Notes: a model not told the origin generated them from the letters alone. Shown: positions 25,065-35,109, counted from the stretch's first letter. The stretch is DNA of 64,000 nucleotides from an uncultured Candidatus Melainabacteria bacterium (GCA_934757275.1 CAKVLN010000001.1:186001-250000), one strand, 5' to 3'. Program-made: numbers and translations.

Positions 25065-25736
25065 ATGCAAAAATATTTAAGAAGAAAAGAACAAAGGAAA
25101 AAAGATTTAACAATGCTTAGTGCGGACGAACTAATTGCAGCAACTTTTAGACGTTGTGATAAAGCTCCGAGGAAGGTTGTTTTATCTGTATTAGCATTAA
25201 GCTTAGCATTGCCAGTTTTGCTAGGTGTTTTCGCAATTAAGAGTATCCACTCAAATTCAGGTATGGAAGATATGGATATGATTTCGTTAGCCTCTGCGCC
25301 TTCTGCTGCAACTGCTGCTAGAAAAAACATGATTTCAATTCCAACAGGAACTGTTAAGGCAAACCCATTTTTACCATACAGAGAGATTGGCAAAAGCTCT
25401 GTGAGCGATGTTCCAACTTATGATTTGGTAGCACCTCCAGAGGTTGTTAACGAAAACTCTGATGCTGCAAGGGTTATGGATACAATTGTATCTGGTATTT
25501 TGTATGACAAATTCAGTCCATCTGCGATATTGAATATTGAAGGAAATGATTACCTTGTTAAAAAAGGTGACGTTGTAAATAATTACAAGGTTCTTAATAT
25601 CACGCAAAACAGTGTTACTGTAAAACTTGGTAGCAACACTTACAATGCTGGTATTGGTGAAATTTTAACTGAAGGGTCTGTAAACTATAATGACGTTTCA
25701 AATTTAAGTAAAAAATTCGGAGGGGAAAGACGATGA
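25065..25736 (+). CDS. PilP/GspC-like pilus or secretion subunit
   Basis: The 223-residue product has a basic cytoplasmic N-terminus and one membrane helix (VVLSVLALSLALPVLLGVFAI, about residues 39-59). A Ser/Ala-rich linker follows, then a small beta domain (about 135-200) with AILNIEGNDYLVKKGDVVNN and YKVLNITQNSVTVKLG. This layout (anchor plus HR-like beta domain) is that of PilP and GspC, inner-membrane proteins that contact the secretin. The next gene, a secretin, starts inside its stop codon (ATGA overlap), which supports the pairing. Sequence similarity to either family is weak by eye. Confidence 0.75.
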   Translation: MQKYLRRKEQRKKDLTMLSADELIAATFRRCDKAPRKVVLSVLALSLALPVLLGVFAIKSIHSNSGMEDMDMISLASAPSAATAARKNMISIPTGTVKANPFLPYREIGKSSVSDVPTYDLVAPPEVVNENSDAARVMDTIVSGILYDKFSPSAILNIEGNDYLVKKGDVVNNYKVLNITQNSVTVKLGSNTYNAGIGEILTEGSVNYNDVSNLSKKFGGERR

Positions 25737-27637
25737 GATATAATCATATACAAAGACTTTTGTCAGCGGCGTTATTATTAGCGTTCACTGCACCTTCAGG
25801 TCTAGCGGTGTCAACATACGCATCAACACCAAACGTAACTTCAACAACTTTGAGTGGTGATGTTAGATTGACTAATAGAAATGATAAAATTACATTGAGC
25901 TTGCGTGATTCTGATGTTAAACAGGTTTTGAGAATGTTTGCTGATAAAGCTGGCATGAACATCGTTTTCCACTCATCAGTAGATGGAAAAGTAACATTAG
26001 ACTTGGTTAATATGCCAATTAACGATGCTTTCAATTTGGTATTGCAGGTTTCTGGTTTGAATTATTATACTCAAAACAACACTATGATTGTTATGGCGAA
26101 GGATAATGCTGATAACGCAAACTTCTCTAAACAAGAAATGATGGTTTTCCCTGTAAAATATGTAAGTGCAGATAAGATTGCAAACTTCTTGAACAAGAAT
26201 GTTTTCGGTATGAAGAAGGCAGGTATTTCAAGTGTTGATGCTGCAACTGTTAACTCTGCAACAAACGAAATCATCGTATTTGGTATGAAATCAGACGCAG
26301 CGATTGTTCAAAAGGTTATTGATCAATTAGACAGAGAACCTTTGTCTAAGACTTTTGCCGTAAACCACACAACTCCAGCAGAAATGGCTGACATGATTTG
26401 TAACATGTTGTTGCCAGCTCGTGGTTCAAAAAGCGGTGATAAAAATGAATCAGGCGGTGGTTTCTCAGCTCCAACTCCTGGCATGGGAACTGCGGGTGCT
26501 ATGGGTACTGTAACTGGAGGAGCTGCTGGTGTTATGACTGGTGCTGCTGCAGATTCTGGTGACGGCGGCGATTCTGGTTCATCAAGTGGTAGCGGAAGTG
26601 AATTGAAACTAGGTGAAGGCGTTGTTGCATGTACCGTTTCAACATCAGGCTCTTCAACAACTGCAGCTCCATTTGATTTGCAAAATTTAGCAATCTCTTA
26701 CTATCCTCAAAGAGGTACAGTAATGATGATGGGCGGTTCAGAAGCTCAAATGAAGATGATTGAAAACTTCATTAAAACAAATGATGTTAAGCAACCGCAA
26801 GCATACTTAGAAGTTTCAATTGTTGAATTGAGTGAAGCGGGTTCAAAGGAAATCTCAAATGATTGGAGTATTACTTCTCCCACTTGGTTTGTTAACTTCT
26901 CTAGTGGCTCAACTAATGGTGGTAGGCAAGCAACTCCGGGTACAAGAGAATATATGACACTAAAAAGACCATCTGCTGATGGAAAATCTTTAGAAAACTA
27001 CTATGTACCAAAAGAAAGCTGGTATAGCGGAGCGCCTTATATTTCTTGGCAAATGAACTACTTAATTGAGAATAAAAAAGCTAGAGTTTTAGCAAACCCT
27101 AAACTTTTGATTACAAATGGTCAAGAATCAATTATTGATTTGACTCAAGACTATGTAGAAAAAGTAACTTCTGAGTTCTTGTCATCAACTTCAACTGGTG
27201 GTAGCGGAACAGGTACTGTTCAAAGAACATACACAATTGGTTCTGACCAAGGTATTAAGGTGTCTTTAACCCCATTTATTTCGCCAGATGGATATGTAAC
27301 TTTGAATATTAAACCAGAATACTCAACAGTAGCTGGTCAAGTAACTACTAAAAGTGCAACTGGTAAAGATGAAGACTTACAAGCAACACTTTTGAGTCGT
27401 AGAAACTTAGATTTGAAGAACGTAAGAATTAGAGATGGTGAAACACTTGCAATTGGTGGTTTGATTCAAGAACAAGAACAAAAGACTGTTAAGAAAGTCC
27501 CTGTTCTAGGAGATTTGCCAGTAATTGGTAGTGCATTTAGATCTACAAAGTCTTCTAAGACTAAAACAGAAGTAGTTGTTATGATTACACCAAAGATTAT
27601 TAATGACGGAGAAGGTTCCGTAGCAGATAGCTTATAG
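25733..27637 (+). CDS. pilQ: Type IV pilus / type II secretion secretin
   Basis: Secretins form the outer-membrane gate for pili or secreted proteins. The 634-residue product has a signal peptide. An N0/STN-like domain follows (SLRDSDVKQVLRMFADKAGM with NIVFHSSVDGKVTLDLVNMP), then an N1-like domain (VFPVKYVSADKIANFLN). A long Gly/Ser/Ala-rich insertion spans about residues 235-300. The C-terminal secretin domain ends with DGETLAIGGLIQEQEQKTVK, VPVLGDLPVIGSAFRS and TEVVVMITPKII, all hallmark motifs. It overlaps the PilP-like gene by 4 bp and is followed 5 bp later by the ATPase gene. PilQ versus GspD cannot be told apart with certainty; the pilus reading is favoured by prepilins elsewhere in the window. 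Confidence 0.92.
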   Translation: MRYNHIQRLLSAALLLAFTAPSGLAVSTYASTPNVTSTTLSGDVRLTNRNDKITLSLRDSDVKQVLRMFADKAGMNIVFHSSVDGKVTLDLVNMPINDAFNLVLQVSGLNYYTQNNTMIVMAKDNADNANFSKQEMMVFPVKYVSADKIANFLNKNVFGMKKAGISSVDAATVNSATNEIIVFGMKSDAAIVQKVIDQLDREPLSKTFAVNHTTPAEMADMICNMLLPARGSKSGDKNESGGGFSAPTPGMGTAGAMGTVTGGAAGVMTGAAADSGDGGDSGSSSGSGSELKLGEGVVACTVSTSGSSTTAAPFDLQNLAISYYPQRGTVMMMGGSEAQMKMIENFIKTNDVKQPQAYLEVSIVELSEAGSKEISNDWSITSPTWFVNFSSGSTNGGRQATPGTREYMTLKRPSADGKSLENYYVPKESWYSGAPYISWQMNYLIENKKARVLANPKLLITNGQESIIDLTQDYVEKVTSEFLSSTSTGGSGTGTVQRTYTIGSDQGIKVSLTPFISPDGYVTLNIKPEYSTVAGQVTTKSATGKDEDLQATLLSRRNLDLKNVRIRDGETLAIGGLIQEQEQKTVKKVPVLGDLPVIGSAFRSTKSSKTKTEVVVMITPKIINDGEGSVADSL

Positions 27638-27642
27638 AAATT

Positions 27643-29679
27643 ATGTCTAATCAACTGGAAAAATTAAAAAGTAGTATTAAAAAAGAATACATTGATAATT
27701 TTGAATTAAACCTGATGAAATCATCAGGTTTTATTCCAGTTGACAAAAGACAGGGCAAACTTTATACAATTATCAGCCAAAGAAGTTTAAAAGAGATTGA
27801 AAACATTCGAGAAACAGTTTCAAAAAAAGTTGAAGCCTATGGTGGTGTAGAATTTATTCCAGTCGGTGATTCAATATTTGAAGAAGTTTATAGTTATGTT
27901 GATAATCTAATCAAACACCCAGAAACTATTAAGAAAGAGGAAAACCCAGTTACGGCTGAAGACATGCTTGTAACTATTGGCTGGATTACAAAAGAACAAC
28001 TTCAAGAATCGCAGAAACTTGCTCAAGAAAAGGGCGTGCCACTTGATGCAATTTTCCATGAAAAGAATTTTTTAACTTATGAACAGATTGTATCTTATCT
28101 AAAGAAAAAATTTGGTTGCGATGTTATTTCAAAATCTAATATCAAGGTTGATAAAACCATCTTGAAGATGCTTCCAGATGATTTTGTTGAAAAGAAAAAA
28201 GCAATTGTTATGTCAATGCAGGACAACAAACTTTCTGTTGCAATGGTTAATCCTGCTGATAAATATACAGTTCGTGAAATTTCTCTTTCTACCGGACGTT
28301 CTTTGAATATATATTGTATTCCTTATTTTGAGTATGACCAATACTTGAAGGAATACTACATGCTTAAAAAAACTGAACAAGCAGCAAAAGAAACTGAGAG
28401 AATTATTCAAAGTATCGAAGAAGAGGCTGCACAATTCAACAATGAAGAGTCTTTGTGGACACAAGTAGAAAAAGAACTTCAAGATGCAAGTGGCAACGTT
28501 GCTAAATTCGTTTATAAAATTATTACAGATGCGATTGATGCAAAAGCTTCCGATATTCACATAGAACCTAGAATTGGTTACTATGTTGTTCGTGTGCGTT
28601 CTGATGGTATTTTGAAAAAAGTACTTGAAATTCCTGGAAGTATTGAACAAGCCGTAATTACACGTTTTAAAGTTCTAGCTAGAATGAATATTGCTGAACA
28701 CAGACGTCCGCAAGACGGTACTTTCTCTATTAAATATAACGATAGAATGTACGATTTCCGTATCAATACCTTGCCAGTTTCTGGTAAAGAAAAAGTTGTA
28801 ATTCGTATTCTAGCTCCAGCGGTGAGCTTGAAAGCGTCTGGCGATAAAATGGTTATTGCTGGTGCGTCCGAAGATGATATCAAAAAAATTCATGATATGG
28901 TTCAATCACCAAACGGTATTATCTTAACTTCTGGTCCTACAGGTTCTGGTAAAACTACAACACTTTATACCATCTTGAAGGCTTTAAACAAAGAAGATGT
29001 TAATATTACAACGATTGAAGACCCGATAGAAATTAAGCTTGAAGGTATTAACCAATCACAGGTTAACCCAAAAGCTGATATTACGTTTGCGTCTTGTATG
29101 AGAGCAATTTTAAGACAAGACCCTGATATTATTCTTATCGGTGAAATTCGTGACTTTGAAACTCTAGAGGTTGCAATTTCTGCTGCTCTTACTGGTCACT
29201 TAGTATTGAGTACAGTCCACACAAACTCTGCGGCTGCAACAGTTACTCGTTTAATTGAAATGGGCGCAAAGGACTATTTAGTATCTTCTACCTTGACTGG
29301 TGTAATTGCTCAAAGACTTGTGCGTAGACTCTGTGACAAGTGTAAGGAAGGTTATTTCCCTACTGAGGAAGAAGTTAAACATATTACAACTAACCCAGAG
29401 GTTCAGCAACAGTTGCTTAAAACTAAACTTTATAGAAAAAAAGGTTGCAAAGAGTGTGGTTATTTAGGCTATACTGGACGTTTAGGTATTTATGAAGTTA
29501 TGCCAATCTCAAGAGAAATCAAAAAATTGATTGCTCAAGGTGCGCATGATATTGAGATAGAAGAAGCAGCTGTAGCTGCAGGTATGAAAACTCTAAAGTA
29601 CTCTTGTCTAAATCACATTATGGACGGTGTGACAACAACAAGCGAGTTCATAAGAGTTTTAGGTTATGCAAGTGATTAA
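27643..29679 (+). CDS. pilB: Assembly ATPase (PilB/GspE family)
   Basis: The 678-residue AAA+-like secretion ATPase powers pilin polymerisation on the cytoplasmic face. Residues about 105-225 form an MshEN/GspE N-terminal domain (MLVTIGWITKEQLQESQKLA, EQIVSYLKKKFGCDV). The ATPase core has Walker A SGPTGSGKTTT, the Asp box TTIEDPIE, Walker B RQDPDIILIGEIRD and the His box TGHLVLSTVHTN. A four-Cys zinc motif (CDKCKEGYF ... CKECGYLGYTGR) marks extension ATPases of the PilB/GspE type rather than the retraction ATPase PilT. It is tightly spaced between pilQ and pilC. Confidence 0.95.
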   Translation: MSNQLEKLKSSIKKEYIDNFELNLMKSSGFIPVDKRQGKLYTIISQRSLKEIENIRETVSKKVEAYGGVEFIPVGDSIFEEVYSYVDNLIKHPETIKKEENPVTAEDMLVTIGWITKEQLQESQKLAQEKGVPLDAIFHEKNFLTYEQIVSYLKKKFGCDVISKSNIKVDKTILKMLPDDFVEKKKAIVMSMQDNKLSVAMVNPADKYTVREISLSTGRSLNIYCIPYFEYDQYLKEYYMLKKTEQAAKETERIIQSIEEEAAQFNNEESLWTQVEKELQDASGNVAKFVYKIITDAIDAKASDIHIEPRIGYYVVRVRSDGILKKVLEIPGSIEQAVITRFKVLARMNIAEHRRPQDGTFSIKYNDRMYDFRINTLPVSGKEKVVIRILAPAVSLKASGDKMVIAGASEDDIKKIHDMVQSPNGIILTSGPTGSGKTTTLYTILKALNKEDVNITTIEDPIEIKLEGINQSQVNPKADITFASCMRAILRQDPDIILIGEIRDFETLEVAISAALTGHLVLSTVHTNSAAATVTRLIEMGAKDYLVSSTLTGVIAQRLVRRLCDKCKEGYFPTEEEVKHITTNPEVQQQLLKTKLYRKKGCKECGYLGYTGRLGIYEVMPISREIKKLIAQGAHDIEIEEAAVAAGMKTLKYSCLNHIMDGVTTTSEFIRVLGYASD

Positions 29680-29698
29680 GGTTAATTAAGAGGTCTAT

Positions 29699-30898
29699 AT
29701 GCCAATATATTCATATACTGCATTAAAACAAGGTAAGGAAGTAGTAAGAGGTGAAGTTACGGCTTCTAATCTTAAAGATGCTCGTGATATTATCCGTAAG
29801 ATGGGACTTGTTCCAACAAAAGTTAACGAGTACTCAGAAGCAAAGTCAAAAAGAGGGGCAAATATTTCATCGCTTTCTCTATCGGAAAAGATTGATTTTA
29901 TCTCGACCCTGCAAATCTTGTTGACTTCTGGTATTCCAGCGGTTGAATCCTTGATGTTCATGGAGCAAGAAGCTGCTAAGAAGAAAATTCGTGACATGTC
30001 AAAAATCTTGAAAACTCAGATTATGGCAGGTTCGACTTTTGCAGATACACTTGCCAGATATCCACAAGTGTTTGGTTATATCTTTATCGGTTTGATTAAG
30101 GCTGGTGAAGAATCTGGTGAACTTGAAAAAACTTTGGGTCGTATTAAAGATTTGCTTACAAAACAAGCGAATATTAAGGCCAAAGTTATTGGTACTTTGA
30201 TGTATCCGATGTTCGTTATTGTTTTGGCATTTTGTATTACGATTGTAATGCTTGTGTTCGTATTCCCTGCATTTAAAGAAATGTTTGAACAACAAGATAA
30301 AGCGTTGCCATTGATTACTTCCATTATGATTAACGCAGGTGATTATTTGAAAACTTATTGGTTTACAATTCCAATATTTATAGTGGCATTTGTTGCGTTT
30401 TGCTATATGATGATAAATTGGAAACCAGCAAGGGCGTTGTTGGACAGATTTGTGTTAAAAGTTCCACTTTTAAATAATTTGATTATGTATTCAAACTATT
30501 CTAACTTCTTGTCAGTAATGAGCGTATCTTATGATGCAGGTATTCCGATTGTGGACTGTTTACATTTGGCGGTAATTACTTTGACAAACACTGTAATGCG
30601 TGACAAGATGAGTGGAGCTATTGTTAAGGTTCAACAAGGTTTGCAGGTGTCACAGGCGTTTAAATCAACAAAGATTGTACCAAAGATGCTTTTGTTCATG
30701 GTAGCAACTGGTGAACAATCTGGTCGTTTGGGCGATATGCTTGAAAAAGGTGTAAACTTCTTGGATAAAACTTTGGACGGTATTATTGATACAATGACAA
30801 AAATGATTGAACCGATTATGCTTATTGTAATTGGTAGTATCGTACTTGTTATGGCATTGGCTTTGTACTTACCATTGTTCCAATCATACATGAACTAA
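29699..30898 (+). CDS. pilC: Inner-membrane platform protein
   Basis: The 399-residue PilC/GspF family protein begins MPIYSYTALKQGKEVVRGEV. It contains two T2SSF repeats, each with FISTLQILLTSGIPAVESL-like starts (about residues 62-185 and 265-390), and three membrane helices, for example FVIVLAFCITIVMLVFVFPAF and LIVIGSIVLVMALALYLPLF. It anchors the PilB ATPase and the pilin-assembly site. It lies 19 bp after pilB. No pilM, pilN or pilO lie in the operon, which is unusual for a type IVa pilus cluster. Confidence 0.95.
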   Translation: MPIYSYTALKQGKEVVRGEVTASNLKDARDIIRKMGLVPTKVNEYSEAKSKRGANISSLSLSEKIDFISTLQILLTSGIPAVESLMFMEQEAAKKKIRDMSKILKTQIMAGSTFADTLARYPQVFGYIFIGLIKAGEESGELEKTLGRIKDLLTKQANIKAKVIGTLMYPMFVIVLAFCITIVMLVFVFPAFKEMFEQQDKALPLITSIMINAGDYLKTYWFTIPIFIVAFVAFCYMMINWKPARALLDRFVLKVPLLNNLIMYSNYSNFLSVMSVSYDAGIPIVDCLHLAVITLTNTVMRDKMSGAIVKVQQGLQVSQAFKSTKIVPKMLLFMVATGEQSGRLGDMLEKGVNFLDKTLDGIIDTMTKMIEPIMLIVIGSIVLVMALALYLPLFQSYMN

Positions 30899-30919
30899 GG
30901 TACAAAAAGGAAATTATTC

Positions 30920-31201
30920 ATGGAAAATAATGAGATATTAGAATTATCAGCCTCCGCATGGCGAGAAAAAGTTTATATAGAAACTGCTGAATTTATTATC
31001 AAAGGCTACGTTTTTATGCCAAAAATTGGTAAAAGAAGTAGACTTTTGTCAGAAATTTTGAATACTAATAAACAATTTATTGCGGTTAAAAATTGTACTT
31101 TAGAGTCAAAATTGATTCCACAAAGAGAAGTGGAAAATCACGACTTTTTGCAGGTTAATATTTCTACAATTCTTATTATAAGGCCATTAAACGATGACTA
31201 A
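30920..31201 (+). CDS. Small conserved-type protein, DUF6812-like
   Basis: The 93-residue product reads as a small beta barrel: KVYIETAEFIIKGYVFMPKI, then KRSRLLSEILNTNKQFIAVK with a later beta strand pair ending ISTILIIRPLND. This resembles DUF6812-type proteins, in which an RLSD-L-N segment is conserved; the match is from memory and weak. AAAGGAAATT precedes the ATG. It follows pilC by 21 bp and its last 8 bases overlap the start of the SDR gene, so all are cotranscribed. A role connected with the pilus machinery is suggested only by position. Confidence 0.75.
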   Translation: MENNEILELSASAWREKVYIETAEFIIKGYVFMPKIGKRSRLLSEILNTNKQFIAVKNCTLESKLIPQREVENHDFLQVNISTILIIRPLNDD

Positions 31202-32009
31202 AACTTATGTTATAACTGGTTCTGCGTCTGGAATTGGGCGAGCTTTGTTGAAGGAATTAGCTAAAGACAATGTTGTTTTTGCGGGTTATAGAAATCATAA
31301 TCAAGAAAACGAATTGAGAGCGATTTCTTCAAATGTTTATCCGTTTTATATTGATTATTCAAAACCTGAAACCATCAAACTTGCGACTGATTATTTGAGT
31401 TCAAAATGTACAAAAATCGACACTTTAATTAACATTGCAGGTTGCGTTGTAGCTGGACCTGTTGAAAGAATTGAGCCGTCAGAAATAAGAAGGCAATTTG
31501 ATGTGAATGTTTTTGGGCATTTGGAATTTGCTCAAAGATTAATGGAGCTTTTGGACGAGGGAAAAATTATTAATATAAGCTCTATGTCTAGTTTTGGAAT
31601 TTTTCCGTTTATTTCGCCTTATTGCGCATCAAAACGTTGTTTGGACATGTTCTTCAATTCGCTTTTGATTGAAAACAAAAAGAATATCAAAGTTGTTTCA
31701 ATAAAACCAGGGGTGATTGCAACACCTTTGTGGGGTAAATCTGTGTTAGAAAATTCAAAATACTTTGATAACTGCAAAGGTTACGAAAAAGAAATGAGAT
31801 TTTTGATTGATAATGCTCACAAGAATGAGAAAAAAGGTTTGCCTGTAGAAAAAGTGGTAGGGGTTATTTTGAAAGCGGATAAAGCTAGAAACCCAAAACT
31901 TTCATATACAGTTGGACGTGATGCTTTTGTTGCGAGCCTTGTGGCAAAACTTCCTCAAGCTTGGCAAAATGGACTTGTTAAGTGGGGAATGAAAGCTAGG
32001 ATAAAGTAA
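31194..32009 (+). CDS. Short-chain dehydrogenase/reductase
   Basis: The 271-residue classical SDR has the cofactor motif TGSASGIGRA (residues 8-17), the structural NIAGC (family NNAG), the catalytic Ser in INISSMSSFG and the catalytic YCASK. It would be an NAD(P)-dependent oxidoreductase in the cytoplasm. Substrate cannot be deduced; the C-terminal half resembles SDRs acting on sterol, retinol or lipid-like substrates only in general form. It overlaps the previous gene by 8 bp (ATGACTAA), which suggests translational coupling to the pilus operon. Confidence 0.92.
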   Translation: MTKTYVITGSASGIGRALLKELAKDNVVFAGYRNHNQENELRAISSNVYPFYIDYSKPETIKLATDYLSSKCTKIDTLINIAGCVVAGPVERIEPSEIRRQFDVNVFGHLEFAQRLMELLDEGKIINISSMSSFGIFPFISPYCASKRCLDMFFNSLLIENKKNIKVVSIKPGVIATPLWGKSVLENSKYFDNCKGYEKEMRFLIDNAHKNEKKGLPVEKVVGVILKADKARNPKLSYTVGRDAFVASLVAKLPQAWQNGLVKWGMKARIK

Positions 32010-32021
32010 GGAATTTGACGT

Positions 32022-32133
32022 AAGGCGTTTCTGCTCGTTTAAATCATATCCCCCTCCCCCACATTGAACGCATTAAAAACAAAAATCTTTAATACGAACT
32101 TATTCACCCATTCACCTATTCACTTATTCACTT
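32022..32133. repeat. One-armed octamer element reaching into a coding region
   Basis: A five-octamer arm (ACGAACTT, ATTCACCC, ATTCACCT, ATTCACTT, ATTCACTT) occupies 32094-32133, preceded by ATTTAAT-like and TTGAACGCATT sequences also present in the 56812-57241 element. The arm overlaps the last codons and the stop codon of the convergent TPR gene at 32120. Confidence 0.75.
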
Positions 32134-32770
32134 CAACAGGGTGTATTCTCGTGTTTGAATAATATTCTCGATTAATTTTGTCTGCGTTTTCTACTCTCGT
32201 CAATTTGTCGTCAAGCGCAGAATTTGCGTTTATTGTAGAGGCTTGCCTTAAATATTTTAAAGCAGCTCTTGTGTCACCAAATTTTTCGTAAATGTCACCT
32301 AACTTGTAAACAGTTTCGTAGTGCTGAGTGTAGCCAAATTTGTATGCTTCGCTATAAAACCTCAAAGCTTTTTTGTACATTTGTCTTTTGTAATAAAATT
32401 CGCCAAGCCTATAATATGCCTCTGGCTCATTTGGCTTTATTCCCATTGCATCAAAGAAAGCTCCTTTTGCGTATCGGTCTTTGCCAGCAATATCGTAGAG
32501 TGTGCCGAGTTTGGTTAAATATATGACATTGTCGTGATTTTTGTGTGCTAGCATGTGGTACAGGTTTAGCGCAGTTGTCATGTCTTCACTATTTGCGCCG
32601 TTCTTTAACGCCAAATTGTAATACAGACCAGCTTTTGCTTGTAATTCGTCTTCATTTAATTTTGTGTAATCAATCGGGATTGAGTATTCCAAACCGCCTT
32701 TTATAGCCGAATATGAAGGTAAGCCAAAGATTGAGAAGATTAAAAATAAAAACAATAATTTGCGTTTCAT
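32120..32770 (-). CDS. Exported TPR protein
   Basis: The 216-residue product has a signal peptide (MKRKLLFLFLIFSIFGLPSYS, cleavage near residue 21) and four to five tetratricopeptide repeats, for example NEPEAYYRLGEFYYKRQMY, KKALRFYSEAYKFGYTQHYE and DTRAALKYLRQASTINAN. It is probably a periplasmic or outer-membrane scaffold. The last residues (VEVNK) and the TGA stop are supplied by an octamer repeat arm, so the original C-terminus may have been replaced. The ATG has no Shine-Dalgarno site but a TATAAT exactly 6 nt upstream, predicting a leaderless mRNA. Confidence 0.88.
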   Translation of the reverse strand: MKRKLLFLFLIFSIFGLPSYSAIKGGLEYSIPIDYTKLNEDELQAKAGLYYNLALKNGANSEDMTTALNLYHMLAHKNHDNVIYLTKLGTLYDIAGKDRYAKGAFFDAMGIKPNEPEAYYRLGEFYYKRQMYKKALRFYSEAYKFGYTQHYETVYKLGDIYEKFGDTRAALKYLRQASTINANSALDDKLTRVENADKINREYYSNTRIHPVEVNK

Positions 32771-32776
32771 AGAAAT

Positions 32777-32782
32777 ATTATA
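32777..32782 (-). promoter_or_regulatory. -10 box of a leaderless TPR gene
   Basis: On the minus strand TATAAT (32777-32782) is followed by ATTTCT and the ATG at 32770. No good -35 is visible at 16-18 nt. Confidence 0.6.
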
Positions 32783-32921
32783 GCAGGAATTTTAAGTTTT
32801 GTGTCCAAAAAACTCCTCTAAAATCATCACCACTTGTACTGAAATCATGTTCATGCGACAATATGTTTAACTGGGAAACAGTATAAATAGTAGTAGTAAA
32901 AATATAAAGGAAACTAAGACA

Positions 32922-35009
32922 ATGGCTAGAAAAACTCCATTAGAAAAAATCAGAAATATTGGTATTGCTGCTCACATCGACGCAGGTAAAACCACTACAA
33001 CTGAACGTATCTTGTTCTACACAGGTAAAACTCACAAAATCGGTGAAACTCACGACGGTGCAGCAGTAACTGACTTTATGGAACAAGAAAAAGAAAGAGG
33101 TATCACAATCCAATCAGCAGCTGTAACAGCTACATGGAAAGGTCACCAAATTAACATCATCGACACACCGGGTCACGTTGACTTCACAATCGAAGTTGAA
33201 CGTTCTCTTCGTGTATTAGACGGTGTTGTTGCAGTATTCTGTGCAGTAGGTGGTGTTCAATCACAATCAGAAACTGTTTGGAGACAAGCTAACAGATACG
33301 AAGTTCCAAGAATGGTATTCGTAAACAAAATGGATAGAACTGGTGCTGATTTCTACCGTGTAGTAGATCAAATTAAAAACAGATTAGGTGCAAACGCAGT
33401 TCCTCTTCAATTACCAATCGGTGCAGAAGACAAATTCACTGGTCTTATCGACTTGATGACTATGAAAGCTGAAATCTACACTAACGATTTGGGTACTGAT
33501 ATTAAAGAAGAAGATATTCCTGCTGATATGGCTGAAAAAGCAAAAGAATATCATGATGCAATGGTTGAAGCTATCGCATCTGAAGATGACGCTTTGATGG
33601 AAAAATTCTTTGAAGATCCAGATTCAATCACTATTGATGAATTGAAGGCTGCATTAAGAAAAGCAGTTTGCGATAACAAAATCGTTCCTGTAACTTGCGG
33701 TACTGCATTCAAAAACAAGGGTGTTCAATTGTTATTAAATGCAGTTGTTGATTATATGCCATCACCTGTTGACGTTAAAGCTATTGAAGGTGAATTAGAA
33801 GATGGTACAAAAACAGAAAGACATTCTTCTGACTCTGAACCATTCTCAGCATTGTCATTCAAGGTTATGACTGACCCATTCGTAGGTCGTTTAACATTCT
33901 TGAGAGTTTACTCTGGTGTTATTACAGCTGGTTCTTACGTTCTTAACTCAACTAACGGTAAGAAAGAACGTATTTCAAGATTAGTTCGTATGTACGCTGA
34001 CCAAAGAATCGAAGAAAACGAAGTTTACGCAGGTGATATCTGTGCAGCAGTAGGTTTGAAAGATACTACAACTGGTGATACTTTGTGTGATGAAAAAGCT
34101 CCAATCATTTTGGAAAGAATGACATTCCCAGAACCAGTTATCTCAGTTGCTATTGAACCAAAAACAAAAGCTGACCAAGATAAAATGGGTATCGCTCTTC
34201 AAAAACTTGCTGAAGAAGATCCATCATTCAGAGTTAAATCTGATACAGAAACTGGTCAAACAATCATTTCTGGTATGGGTGAACTTCACTTAGACATCAT
34301 TGTTGACCGTATGTTGAGAGAATTTAAAGTAGAAGCTAACATTGGTAAACCTCAAGTTGCTTACAGAGAAACAATCAGAGGTACTGCTGATCAAGATTCT
34401 AAATTTGCTCGTCAATCAGGTGGTAAAGGTCAATATGGTCACGTTAAAATCAGAATTTCTCCTGCAGAAGAAAATGCTGGTTTCGTATTTGAAAACAAAA
34501 TCGTTGGTGGTGCTATTCCTAAAGAATACATCGAACCTGCTAGAAAAGGTATGGAAGAAGCTCTTGAAGGCGGTATCTTAGCTGGTTTCCCAATGATTGA
34601 CGTTAAAGTTGAACTTTATGATGGTTCTTACCACGAAGTTGACTCTTCTGAAATGGCGTTCAAAATCGCTGGTTCTATGGCTATCAAAGAAGGTACTAGA
34701 AAAGCTCAACCTTGTATCCTTGAACCAATGATGAAGGTTGAAATCGAAATTCCTGATGAATTTACAGGTACAATTATCGGTGATATTTCAAGAAGACGTG
34801 GTCGTGTTGAAGGTCAAGAACCTCAAGGCAACACTGGTAACGTAATCGTTAGAGCATTAGTTCCATTGGCTAACATGTTTGGTTATGCAACTGACTTGAG
34901 ATCTAACACTCAAGGCCGTGGTACATTCTCTATGGAATTTCATAACTATGAACAAGTTCCTGCTAATATCGAAAAAGAAATTATCGAAAAATCAGGCGCA
35001 AGCAAGTAG
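32922..35009 (+). CDS. fusA: Elongation factor G
   Basis: EF-G is the GTPase that drives ribosomal translocation. The 695-residue length is standard. G motifs are present: [13 protein letters not shown] (P-loop), the switch [20 protein letters not shown] and [10 protein letters not shown]. Domain IV shows [13 protein letters not shown], and the C-terminal [19 protein letters not shown] is typical. AAAGGAAAC precedes the ATG. It stands alone, without rpsL, rpsG or tuf next to it, and is closed by a perfect terminator, so it is transcribed as a single gene. Codon use is noticeably more regular than in its neighbours, as expected for high expression. Confidence 0.98.
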   Translation: MARKTPLEKIRNIGIAAHIDAGKTTTTERILFYTGKTHKIGETHDGAAVTDFMEQEKERGITIQSAAVTATWKGHQINIIDTPGHVDFTIEVERSLRVLDGVVAVFCAVGGVQSQSETVWRQANRYEVPRMVFVNKMDRTGADFYRVVDQIKNRLGANAVPLQLPIGAEDKFTGLIDLMTMKAEIYTNDLGTDIKEEDIPADMAEKAKEYHDAMVEAIASEDDALMEKFFEDPDSITIDELKAALRKAVCDNKIVPVTCGTAFKNKGVQLLLNAVVDYMPSPVDVKAIEGELEDGTKTERHSSDSEPFSALSFKVMTDPFVGRLTFLRVYSGVITAGSYVLNSTNGKKERISRLVRMYADQRIEENEVYAGDICAAVGLKDTTTGDTLCDEKAPIILERMTFPEPVISVAIEPKTKADQDKMGIALQKLAEEDPSFRVKSDTETGQTIISGMGELHLDIIVDRMLREFKVEANIGKPQVAYRETIRGTADQDSKFARQSGGKGQYGHVKIRISPAEENAGFVFENKIVGGAIPKEYIEPARKGMEEALEGGILAGFPMIDVKVELYDGSYHEVDSSEMAFKIAGSMAIKEGTRKAQPCILEPMMKVEIEIPDEFTGTIIGDISRRRGRVEGQEPQGNTGNVIVRALVPLANMFGYATDLRSNTQGRGTFSMEFHNYEQVPANIEKEIIEKSGASK

Positions 35010-35030
35010 TTTGTTTGAGAATAATATTAA

Positions 35031-35068
35031 CGGAGGCGAAAATGCTTTGCATTTTCGCCTCCGTTTTT
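35031..35068 (+). terminator. Rho-independent terminator of fusA
   Basis: A perfect 15-bp stem (CGGAGGCGAAAATGC and its complement) with loop TTT is followed by TTTTT. Confidence 0.95.
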
Positions 35069-35073
35069 AGTTG

Positions 35074-35103
35074 TTGGGTTAAAAATTTCCTGTGTGTTAT
35101 AAT
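35074..35103 (+). promoter_or_regulatory. uvrA promoter for a leaderless mRNA
   Basis: TTGGGT (35074-35079), 18 nt and TATAAT (35098-35103) are followed by TTTGTT and the uvrA ATG at 35110, 6 nt from the -10 box. Confidence 0.65.
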
Positions 35104-35109
35104 TTTGTT

